Below, piece after piece: positions 1 to 6,640 of a stretch of 7,741 nt of DNA; the first letter of the stretch is position 1, and each line of letters starts with the position of its first letter. Origin of the DNA: an uncultured Spirochaetaceae bacterium (lineage in GTDB: Bacteria > Spirochaetota > Spirochaetia > Treponematales > Treponemataceae); contig CALNCH010000057.1 in NCBI GenBank assembly GCA_937875245.1, positions 1 to 7,741 on the forward strand. The letters are read 5' to 3'. The translations under genes were made by a program, and so were the position numbers. The notes below the pieces were generated by a model. It did no database searches, was not told where the DNA came from, and was given only the letters and a program-made list of their open reading frames with translations.

Positions 1-949
1 GTAATTGGCTAAAAAAGTCTAATTGGGTTCTTTTTTCTACCTCATCAATTGACACTACATAATTCCAATATGAATCAGATATTTTTTGATTAGGAAGAAT
101 AAAAGCTATACTTTGATAATTATTTTTGCCTTCATCATCAGTTGTTGTAGTCAATAAAACCTTGTAATAATATTCAGGAATTGCTACTTCATTTTCACCA
201 ATAGTAGGATATTTTGTTTTCTCTAAAACTGGGCCTGAAATTACATAAAGATACCCATATTCTAATGCCCAGTTTCTTACTTGTGCTTCTAACTTATTCC
301 AAATCCCTCGGTTAAAGGAAGGTGATTGAGGGCTCATATTGCTCATATAAAAAGATTCACTCATTGCTTCTTTATCAAAAACCATATCTCCCGCAGGTGC
401 TATATGACCTCTATCATAACCTGAAGCTAAGTAATCCTCTGGAGTTGCAGAACCAGTAGTAATTTGAGAATCTCTTCTAAAATTGTCACTACGACTAGCA
501 TTTTTTACTAATTCTTCTGCCCTTAATTCATAGGCAACCCATTCTGGCTGTTCAAAACTTTCTCTATAACAAAGAGTAAAACCCTTGTAGTGAACCAGTT
601 GATGATCTGCTACATCTTCATAAGCTTCTGGACAAAGGGGTATTTCAAAGCCTTGCTGAAAGGAGAAACTAGCATCTGTTATAGGTTGTTCTTTTCTTTT
701 TTCAGAAAGGGGCATTTCGGTGTAATCGGTAGAAGTGGAGGGGCCTTCTGTTCCTTTTTCTGAGGGAACAAGAACAATATCAGATGTAAATTGACCTAAA
801 TTGTGTCTTTGTAAAAAAGGATCAAAAGTACCTTGTGCAAAAAAATAAAGAAGTAATGCAACAATTATTAATAATACAGTGTCTATAATTTTGCGTCGTA
901 GAGAACGAGAAACCTTTTTCTTTTTGTTCCTTGTTTTCTTGGTTGCCAT
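1..949 (-). CDS. Membrane-anchored DNA/RNA non-specific endonuclease (NUC1/EndoG-like), C-terminus cut by window edge
   Basis: A metal-dependent nuclease of the Serratia nuclease / endonuclease G family, which cleaves DNA and RNA without sequence specificity. I translated 316 codons from the ATG at 949 with no stop before the left edge. Residues 4-20 are very basic and are followed by one hydrophobic helix (about 21-38), which suggests an N-terminal signal anchor placing the enzyme outside the inner membrane. A linker follows, then the nuclease domain from about residue 118. The DRGH signature is at 179-182 (catalytic H182). Residues 202-221 carry the metal-binding part: N213 in FNRGIW and E221 fit Asn119 and Glu127 of Serratia nuclease with the same 8-residue spacing. 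The translation ends in RTQLDFFSQL, which resembles the last conserved block, so probably only a short tail is missing. GGAGGA at 954-959 (minus strand) supports the start. Role not determinable: nutrient scavenging, DNA turnover or effector are all possible. Confidence 0.88.
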   Translation of the reverse strand, partial: MATKKTRNKKKKVSRSLRRKIIDTVLLIIVALLLYFFAQGTFDPFLQRHNLGQFTSDIVLVPSEKGTEGPSTSTDYTEMPLSEKRKEQPITDASFSFQQGFEIPLCPEAYEDVADHQLVHYKGFTLCYRESFEQPEWVAYELRAEELVKNASRSDNFRRDSQITTGSATPEDYLASGYDRGHIAPAGDMVFDKEAMSESFYMSNMSPQSPSFNRGIWNKLEAQVRNWALEYGYLYVISGPVLEKTKYPTIGENEVAIPEYYYKVLLTTTTDDEGKNNYQSIAFILPNQKISDSYWNYVVSIDEVEKRTQLDFFSQL

Positions 950-996
950 AAAGTCCTCCGAAGGTGGTATGTTATGAAATTGATGTTATGTCTTGG

Positions 997-1025
997 ATTA
1001 TATCGGTTAGACATATACCATGCAA
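997..1025 (-). promoter_or_regulatory. Predicted sigma70-type promoter for the nuclease gene
   Basis: Read on the minus strand, a perfect TATAAT -10 box lies at 1002-997. A weak -35 candidate, TTGCAT, lies at 1025-1020, separated by 17 bases. Transcription would start near 990, giving a leader of about 40 bases that contains the GGAGGA ribosome binding site (959-954). The -35 match is only three of six, so the -10 carries most of the support. Confidence 0.5.
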
Positions 1026-1036
1026 TATGCTATACT
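1008..1036 (+). promoter_or_regulatory. Predicted sigma70-type promoter for purA (and the downstream acyl-CoA synthetase gene)
   Basis: TAGACA at 1008-1013 (five of six to the -35 consensus) is followed by a 17-base spacer and TATACT at 1031-1036. TG at 1028-1029 sits one base before the -10 box, giving an extended -10 element. Transcription would start near 1043, leaving a leader of about 30 bases. The promoter interleaves with the minus-strand nuclease promoter: that promoter's -35 falls inside this one's spacer. No operator or riboswitch structure was recognised in the short leader. Confidence 0.6.
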
Positions 1037-1059
1037 GAGACTCGTTGCGTTCTTGCATC

Positions 1060-1065
1060 GGAGGT
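1060..1065 (+). promoter_or_regulatory. Ribosome binding site that fixes the purA start at 1075
   Basis: GGAGGT at 1060-1065 is a near-ideal Shine-Dalgarno sequence, with 9 bases to the ATG at 1075. An in-frame TTG at 1045 lies upstream of this site, so the 10-residue extension it would add is almost certainly untranslated leader. Confidence 0.8.
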
Positions 1066-1074
1066 TTATTTCAT

Positions 1075-2301
1075 ATGAATGTTGTAGTTATCGGAGCCCA
1101 ATGGGGTGATGAAGGAAAAGGTAAAATTGTAGACTTTTTAGCAGATGAAGCTAAGGTTATTGTAAGATATGCCGGTGGTGCAAATGCAGGACATACTATT
1201 GTTGTAGGTGACCAACAGTATGCACTTCACTTAGTCACATCTGGAATTTTATACCCTGAAAAAACGGTGTACTTAGGTATGGGTATGGTTATTGACCCAG
1301 AAGCTTTATTCAATGAATTACAAATGCTCAAAGATCGTGGGGTTAATTGGGAAGGACGTGTGTTTATTTCCGATCGAGCTCATATTGTTTTACCTCGCTA
1401 TCGACAAATGGATAAAGAACGAGATGCATCACGAAAGCATCCTATAGGAACAACAGGACGAGGAATAGGAACTACCTATTCAATGAAATCTGAACGAGAT
1501 GGTATTCGTCTTGCAGATTTATCATGGAAGGAAAAGATGGATGATTTAGAACAAGGGGATCGAGATTTCTTAGCTCCTTATGTCCAGCGTCTTCTTTCTA
1601 TGAAAATTGATATAACTGCAGAAATGTGGAAATATCGAGATGAAAAAGTACTTATGGAAGGTGCTCAAGGGGCCTTGCTTGACTTAGACTCAGGAACATA
1701 TCCCTATGTTTCTTCTGGTATGTCAGGTGCTTCTGGAGCTGCAGTAGGTTCAGGTATTGGACCTCGAGACCTTGATAGGGTTTTAGGAGTATTCAAGGCT
1801 TATTCTACTCGTGTAGGAAACGGTCCTATGCCAACGGAATTTGACTCAGAAAGTCAGAGTGAATTATATCAATATGTTCGCGATACTGGTCGAGAGTATG
1901 GTGTAACAACAGGAAGACCTCGTCGTTGTGGCTATTTAGACTTGGTTGCCCTTCGTTATGCTTGTAGAACTAACTCTATTTCTGAATTGGTTTTAACTCA
2001 CCTTGACATCTATGACACCTTAGATGAAATAGAAGCTTGTGTAGCTTATGAGATAAATGGAAATATTGTAACAGATTTTCCTTCTTCCATTGCAGATTTA
2101 GACAGTGCTAAACCTGTATTGGAGAAATTTACTGGTTGGAAAACTTCGTTAAAAGAATGTCGTTCTTATAACGAAATGCCAGTAAAAGCACGAGAATATG
2201 TAGAGTTCATTGAAGATTATTGTAAAACCCCAGTTGGAATTATTTCAGTTGGATACAAAAGAGATGAAACTTTTGTTCGTGTAAAACCGTTTATAAAATA
2301 G
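1075..2301 (+). CDS. purA: Adenylosuccinate synthetase
   Basis: Cytoplasmic enzyme joining IMP and aspartate with GTP to make adenylosuccinate, the first committed step from IMP to AMP. The 408-residue protein starts MNVVVIGAQWGDEGKGK, the family's N-terminal signature. D12 matches the catalytic Asp, and H40 in NAGHT (37-41) the catalytic His. GTTGRGIG is at 125-132, an EGAQG block follows in the middle, KAYSTRVGNGP is the switch region, and TTGRPRRCG (278-286) carries the Arg residues of the substrate and aspartate loops. The C-terminal SVGYKRDET resembles the guanine-binding end of the family. It is about 20 residues shorter than E. coli PurA; the deficit lies between the IMP loop and EGAQG. 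The usual GIGPAY reads GIGTTY, while the Arg and Lys after it remain. The ATG at 1075 was chosen over the in-frame TTG at 1045 because of the Shine-Dalgarno position and the signature. It is first in a likely two-gene operon. Confidence 0.96.
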   Translation: MNVVVIGAQWGDEGKGKIVDFLADEAKVIVRYAGGANAGHTIVVGDQQYALHLVTSGILYPEKTVYLGMGMVIDPEALFNELQMLKDRGVNWEGRVFISDRAHIVLPRYRQMDKERDASRKHPIGTTGRGIGTTYSMKSERDGIRLADLSWKEKMDDLEQGDRDFLAPYVQRLLSMKIDITAEMWKYRDEKVLMEGAQGALLDLDSGTYPYVSSGMSGASGAAVGSGIGPRDLDRVLGVFKAYSTRVGNGPMPTEFDSESQSELYQYVRDTGREYGVTTGRPRRCGYLDLVALRYACRTNSISELVLTHLDIYDTLDEIEACVAYEINGNIVTDFPSSIADLDSAKPVLEKFTGWKTSLKECRSYNEMPVKAREYVEFIEDYCKTPVGIISVGYKRDETFVRVKPFIK

Positions 2302-2313
2302 AGGATGTAATCA

Positions 2314-3978
2314 ATGGAAACAATTAAAGATTTAGGAAAGTATACTTTCCCAGCATTATTTGCAAATACTATGAAAAAATTTGCAGATAGACCAGCTTTG
2401 GCCTTTGCTAGTGGGGAGCCAATTTCTTATGGTGAGTTAGAAAAAAGGGTAAACCAAGTTTCTAAATTGCTTGTTTCCATGAATGTAAAAAAAGGGGACA
2501 GAATTGCTATTTTTAGTACCAGTGCCCCTAACTGGGGTGCAGCATATTTAGGTATTGTAAATATAGGTGCCATTGCTGTTCCCTTGCTACCTGATTTTAA
2601 TCCTTTGGAAGTAGAGACAATTCTAAAACATGCAGAAGTTTCAGGTATTTTTGTTGCAGAAAAAATGTTCAGCAAAATTAAAAACTTCGATTCTACTGTT
2701 TTGCCTTTTGTTATTAGTGTAAAAGATTTTTCTTTTTTACAAGGAACTAAACCTGAAAAAATCGTAGAAGACCTTCCTGTTGTTGAAGTAGAGGAAGAAG
2801 ATACTGCTTCAATTATCTATACTTCTGGTACTACAGGTAGATCTAAAGGTGTAGAATTAACCCATAAAAACTTAGTTTTTACTGCTCTTCAATCTCAAAC
2901 TATCCAGCGTATTAACAAACGTGATGTCTGTTTATCTTTTTTACCCTTATCTCATGTCTATGAGTTTTCTTTAGGGTTTGTATTGCAAATTTTGAATGGT
3001 AGTTGCATTTATTATTTGGAACGTCCACCAACGGTATCTTCTCTTTTACCTGCCTTAAAAAAAGTTCGTCCAACAATTATTCTCAGTGTTCCTATGGTTG
3101 TAGAAAAAATTTACAAAAATAAGGTATTACCAACTTTTACTAAAACTGAATTTATTAAAAACCTCTATGAAAAACGGTTTTGGCAAAAAAAATTGCACTG
3201 GATTGCTGGAAAATCGTTGAAAAAAACCTTTGGTGGTAGAGTAAAGTTTTTTGGAATTGGTGGAGCCAAGGTAGACCCAGTTGTTGAACGCTTTATGAAA
3301 GATGGTAAATTTCCATACGCCATTGGATATGGATTAACCGAAACATCTCCTCTCCTAGCAGGAACTAATCCTAAACTTACAGTACCAGGTTCTATTGGTC
3401 CTTACATGAGTGGTATTGAATTGAAAATTCTAGATCCTGATCCTAATACTGGAATTGGTGAAGTAGTAGCAAAAGGTGCTAATATCATGAAAGGCTATTA
3501 TAAGGATCCAGAAATGACGGCTTCTGTTTTTACCACAGAGAATGATTCTGTGGGTCCCGGTTGGTTTAAAACTGGTGATTTAGGGGATTTGAGAAACGGT
3601 ATGTGGCTTTCATTAAAAGGACGATTAAAGAATATGATCTTAGGCTCTTCTGGTGAAAATATTTATCCAGAAGATATTGAATTTGTTCTTAATCAGCATC
3701 CTTTAGTTTTAGAATCTTTGGTTGTAGAAGATGAGGATGGTTTAGTTGCTCTTGTGCAATTAAATGAAGAAAAAGTAAAAGAAGAAGCCATTGAAAAACA
3801 GAAAAAAGGCTTATTTAACACTGTAGAAGAAGCTATTGCAAACATAAAAGAAGATTTACTTTACAAAAACGAAGAGTTGCTCTCTGAAATACAATACTTT
3901 GTAAATGAAAAAGTAAAGCGGTTCGAGAATTTGAAAAAACTGCTAGTCAGAAAATTAAGAGATATTTATATAACTTGA
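2314..3978 (+). CDS. Long-chain acyl-CoA synthetase (AMP-forming), C-terminus apparently frameshifted
   Basis: ANL-superfamily enzyme that activates fatty acids to acyl-AMP and then acyl-CoA, probably at the inner face of the membrane. Motifs in order: IIYTSGTTGRSKG (167-179), the ATP-phosphate loop; GYGLTETSP (338-346); TGDLGDL with D422, which binds the AMP ribose; KGRLKNMI (435-442), the hinge to the C-terminal lid; then SGENIYPEDIE. The lid continues normally to VNEKVKRF (530-537) but then reads into LRDIYIT and stops. The catalytic-lysine motif expected there is encoded in another frame just downstream (see 3933-4001). As written, the product lacks the lysine used for adenylation, so the acyl-AMP step should be impaired. 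The start at 2314 follows GAGG at 2301-2304, which overlaps the purA stop; the 12-base gap suggests co-transcription with purA. Substrate chain length is inferred from family resemblance only; a polyketide-type or other ANL ligase is less likely. Confidence 0.88.
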   Translation: METIKDLGKYTFPALFANTMKKFADRPALAFASGEPISYGELEKRVNQVSKLLVSMNVKKGDRIAIFSTSAPNWGAAYLGIVNIGAIAVPLLPDFNPLEVETILKHAEVSGIFVAEKMFSKIKNFDSTVLPFVISVKDFSFLQGTKPEKIVEDLPVVEVEEEDTASIIYTSGTTGRSKGVELTHKNLVFTALQSQTIQRINKRDVCLSFLPLSHVYEFSLGFVLQILNGSCIYYLERPPTVSSLLPALKKVRPTIILSVPMVVEKIYKNKVLPTFTKTEFIKNLYEKRFWQKKLHWIAGKSLKKTFGGRVKFFGIGGAKVDPVVERFMKDGKFPYAIGYGLTETSPLLAGTNPKLTVPGSIGPYMSGIELKILDPDPNTGIGEVVAKGANIMKGYYKDPEMTASVFTTENDSVGPGWFKTGDLGDLRNGMWLSLKGRLKNMILGSSGENIYPEDIEFVLNQHPLVLESLVVEDEDGLVALVQLNEEKVKEEAIEKQKKGLFNTVEEAIANIKEDLLYKNEELLSEIQYFVNEKVKRFENLKKLLVRKLRDIYIT

Positions 3979-4001
3979 AAAATGGTGATTCCAAAAAATA
4001 A
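3933..4001 (+). other. Displaced C-terminal end of the acyl-CoA synthetase (catalytic-lysine motif in another frame)
   Basis: Reading from 3933 in the frame one base behind the gene's own gives FEKTASQKIKRYLYN (starting at TTT, 3930) and runs to TAA at 3999-4001. This is the A10 motif that ends acyl-CoA synthetases; the lysine of SQKIKR, codon 3951-3953, is the catalytic one. The frame is closed upstream by TGA at 3906-3908, so it cannot be a separate gene. Between VN at residue 530 and this EKT there are 32 bases, where homologues as I recall them have about 21 codons. That implies a missing stretch near 31 bases, a size that would also change the frame. With the tail restored, the gene would end one base before the convergent murD stop. 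Confidence 0.8.
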
Positions 4002-4002
4002 G

Positions 4003-5499
4003 TTAGTTTACAAATATTGATTGAACTAATTTCTTGAAAGTATTTCCCCGGTCAAACTCGTTGGAAAACATTCCAAAAGAGGTTGCTCCTGGGGAGAACA
4101 ATATTGTTCTTTCTTTTGAATCTTGTCCCTTTTTTGAAAGATCACTGCCTGAAGGTAGCGCACAGACTGCTGAATAATTACGTAAATCTGCTAATAAATC
4201 TTTCAAGTCATCATAGGGGCCGTTGTAAGCCACCTTTCTTTCATCCAGTAATGGAATTAATTTATCGGTTCCAGTTCCTTTTAATAACCAGATAGAAATT
4301 ACGGTAGGATTATCTCCTTTCGATAATTCATTCAGATTTATTGCAAGGGGTTCAAAGTCTAGATTTTTATCAGTACCTCCGCAAATCAGATGGATTGGGT
4401 TGGTAAAAGACGTTGTGGCAGCAATGGTAGCCTCTGGAACCGTAGCAGCGGAATCATTAAAAATACGATATGAAACATCAACGATATTCCATTTATGAGA
4501 AAATTCCAAACGATGAGATAATCCTGGGTATATGGTTAATATTTGTTTTATATAATTGGGAGCAATTTTCATTAAGTGCATTACTAATGCTGCATTTAAC
4601 ATATTTTGATGCATATGTTTTCCTGGTACCACAGCTTTATCTAACCAATCTCCTTTTAGATTTTCAGGGAAGCCTTCTGGATAGTCTGTAGAATTATCTG
4701 TTGGATAGCGGATTACGATTCCTTTTGTTTCTGAAGCAAACACATCTCCCCATTTATCATCTGCACCACAAATCGTATAGTCTTCTGGACCTTGGTCTGC
4801 ATAAATAAGTTTTTTATCAGCAACATAGGCATCCATGTTTCCATACCAGTTTTGGTGGTCTGGTACAATTTTCGTTATTAAAGCAATTTTTGGTTTTAGT
4901 AATCCTCGACCACGTAAATCTGATAATTGCCAACTTGATAATTCTAAAATAACAGGAACATTCTCTTCTGTTTTTTCTAAAAAGGTTAAGGGGCTTACCG
5001 TTATGTTTCCACCTAACAGAGATGGAACTCCTCCTCTGTTTAATCCGTAGTGAATAGCACTCACAGTAGAAGATTTTCCTTTACTACCAGTCACTGCAAT
5101 AATAGGAGATTTTGTTAGGCGTAAAAATATGGATAAGTCAGTTTCGATACACTTAGCTACAGCAAGATACTGATTTCCGCTATATTTTACTCCGGGATTT
5201 TTAATAACAATATCTGCATTTTCAAAGTCTTCTTTTTCATGTTTTCCTAGAACCCATTTTATTTTGGCGCCATCAATGGAAGTGTCTTCTTTTAGAGACT
5301 GGACACTTGAAGCTAATTCCGCTTCTGATTTCATGTCAGTTATGGTAACAATTGCACCATACTTTAAGAAGAAACGAGCAGAAGCTTCTCCGCCACCATT
5401 CAGGCCTAACCCCATAATAGTGACTTTTTTATCAGCAATATCTTCAATGCAGGTGATAAGAGTGTTTTTTCCATAGTTGTGCTGTAACATTTCTTCCAT
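4003..5499 (-). CDS. murD: UDP-N-acetylmuramoyl-L-alanine--D-glutamate ligase
   Basis: Cytoplasmic Mur ligase adding D-glutamate to UDP-MurNAc-L-Ala with ATP. Domain 1 is a Rossmann-like UDP-binding fold starting KVTIMGLGLNGGG (25-37). Domain 2 has the ATP loop VTGSKGKSST (136-145), then LELSSWQL, DHQNWYGN and YVADKKLIY, whose lysine is the position carbamylated in the family. It is followed by GKHMHQN. Domain 3 has GLSHRLEF, FNDSAATVPEAT, HLICGGTDKNLDF and LFSPGATSFGMF, all at the expected MurD positions. At 498 residues it is longer than the usual 440-450. The ATP loop reads GSKGKS instead of GTNGKS, and the typical NDSKATN block reads NDSAAT, losing a lysine seen in E. coli MurD. The start at 5499 has GGGAG six bases upstream; a second ATG at 5490 is possible. 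It is the last gene of the murE-ddl-murD run, 19 bases after ddl. Confidence 0.93.
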   Translation of the reverse strand: MEEMLQHNYGKNTLITCIEDIADKKVTIMGLGLNGGGEASARFFLKYGAIVTITDMKSEAELASSVQSLKEDTSIDGAKIKWVLGKHEKEDFENADIVIKNPGVKYSGNQYLAVAKCIETDLSIFLRLTKSPIIAVTGSKGKSSTVSAIHYGLNRGGVPSLLGGNITVSPLTFLEKTEENVPVILELSSWQLSDLRGRGLLKPKIALITKIVPDHQNWYGNMDAYVADKKLIYADQGPEDYTICGADDKWGDVFASETKGIVIRYPTDNSTDYPEGFPENLKGDWLDKAVVPGKHMHQNMLNAALVMHLMKIAPNYIKQILTIYPGLSHRLEFSHKWNIVDVSYRIFNDSAATVPEATIAATTSFTNPIHLICGGTDKNLDFEPLAINLNELSKGDNPTVISIWLLKGTGTDKLIPLLDERKVAYNGPYDDLKDLLADLRNYSAVCALPSGSDLSKKGQDSKERTILFSPGATSFGMFSNEFDRGNTFKKLVQSIFVN

Positions 5500-5518
5500 A
5501 ATGAGCTCCCAAAAAAAA

Positions 5519-6625
5519 TTATCGACTAGTTTTTAAGCTTCTTCTGCTATTGTATCGGTCTATACCCATCTGTAAAACTGAATCAATTAAATCTGTATAG
5601 GCTAATCCACCTTCTTGGCAAAGTTTAGGGAACATACTTATTGAGGTAAAGCCAGGAATGGAATTTATTTCGTTAAGTAAAATTTCATTTGTTTTTTTGT
5701 CTAAGAAAAAGTCTACTCGTGATAATCCTGAGCAATCTAAAACAGCATATGCTTTTTCAGCGATATTCTTTATTTTTTCCCTTTCTGGGGCAGAAAGAGA
5801 GGCAGGAATAATTAATTTTGCACCATTAGGATCTGTATATTTTGCTTCGTAATCATAAAATTCATGGCTAGGAGCAATTTCTCCTAAGACGTAAGAAATA
5901 GGAAACTCATTACCTGTAACAGAACATTCAATTTCTCGAGCAGAAATAAAAGCTTCTACTAATACTTTTTCATCCCATAAAAAGGCTTCTTCAATGGAAT
6001 TTTCTAATTCTTCTCGATTTCTGGCTTTTGTAGCTCCAACTGAACTACCAGCACAACAAGGTTTTACAAATAATGGATATCCAAATTCTGTCTCTGCCTT
6101 TGCTAACAATTGTATATATTCTTCTGGAAATTGATTTTTCATATATTTTCTAATAGCAACGTAGGGAACAATAGGTAAGCCTTCTTGAGCCCATACTTGT
6201 TTTGTTTTTTCTTTATCCATGGTAAGGGATGAGGCCATTACACCACAACCACAATAAGGTAATTCTGCCATTTCAAATAAACCTTGAATAAAGCCGTCTT
6301 CTCCATAGGTACCATGTAATACAGGGAAAATTATATCGGTAGTGATAAAACCTGTTGCAGGGCAAGTAATAGCCAGATTTTTTCCACCTCCAGGGATTAC
6401 TTGTACTAACTGTTCTGGAGATTCTGTAATCCTTAAGGTAGCATTTTTATTTGAAACAATTTCTTTTACTAGGGCTGGATCTTGGTGATACCAGAGACCT
6501 TTTTTTGTAATACCAATTAAGGTTATTTCATGTAATGGGTTAATGTTTCGCACAACAGAAGTTGCAGAAACAAGAGAAACTTCATGTTCTCCTGATTTTC
6601 CACCATACATAATTATTACTTTCAT
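5519..6625 (-). CDS. ddl: D-alanine--D-alanine ligase
   Basis: ATP-grasp enzyme making the D-Ala-D-Ala dipeptide that ends the peptidoglycan stem peptide. Full length at 368 residues. GGKSGEHEVS (8-17) carries the Glu that binds the first D-Ala (E15). HGTYGEDG is at 104-111, FVKP with GSSVG at 187-197 is the ATP-grasp lysine and serine loop, and FYDYEAKY at 256-263 is the omega loop. NEINSIPGFTS (318-328) binds magnesium and the second substrate. Tyr in the omega loop marks a D-Ala-D-Ala enzyme rather than a vancomycin-resistance D-Ala-D-Lac ligase, so glycopeptide sensitivity of the target is expected. AAGGAA lies 8 bases before the ATG. The gene is sandwiched between murE (15-base gap) and murD (19-base gap), consistent with a single transcript. 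Confidence 0.96.
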   Translation of the reverse strand: MKVIIMYGGKSGEHEVSLVSATSVVRNINPLHEITLIGITKKGLWYHQDPALVKEIVSNKNATLRITESPEQLVQVIPGGGKNLAITCPATGFITTDIIFPVLHGTYGEDGFIQGLFEMAELPYCGCGVMASSLTMDKEKTKQVWAQEGLPIVPYVAIRKYMKNQFPEEYIQLLAKAETEFGYPLFVKPCCAGSSVGATKARNREELENSIEEAFLWDEKVLVEAFISAREIECSVTGNEFPISYVLGEIAPSHEFYDYEAKYTDPNGAKLIIPASLSAPEREKIKNIAEKAYAVLDCSGLSRVDFFLDKKTNEILLNEINSIPGFTSISMFPKLCQEGGLAYTDLIDSVLQMGIDRYNSRRSLKTSR

Positions 6626-6640
6626 TTTCTAATTCCTTTT

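Noticed and set aside
971..990. Direct repeat GTTATG (971-976 and 985-990) as a regulator binding site.
   Set aside because: Only six bases, AT-rich and imperfectly placed in the nuclease leader; expected by chance in such sequence.
1045..1074. In-frame TTG at 1045 as the purA start, giving 10 extra residues.
   Set aside because: The extension contains the Shine-Dalgarno GGAGGT itself, and the family signature begins exactly at the ATG at 1075.
2305..2310. ATG at 2305 as the start of the acyl-CoA synthetase.
   Set aside because: It is followed at once by TAA in its own frame; the ATG at 2314 is correctly spaced from GAGG.
4003..4029. Inverted repeat TTAGTT / AACTAA as a terminator between the convergent genes.
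   Set aside because: Six AT-rich pairs with a 15-base loop, inside the murD coding end and without a T-run; too weak to be a terminator.
5519..6625. Vancomycin-resistance type D-Ala-D-Lac ligase.
   Set aside because: The omega loop has the Tyr of D-Ala-D-Ala ligases (FYDYEAKY), and no vanH or vanX-like neighbours are present.
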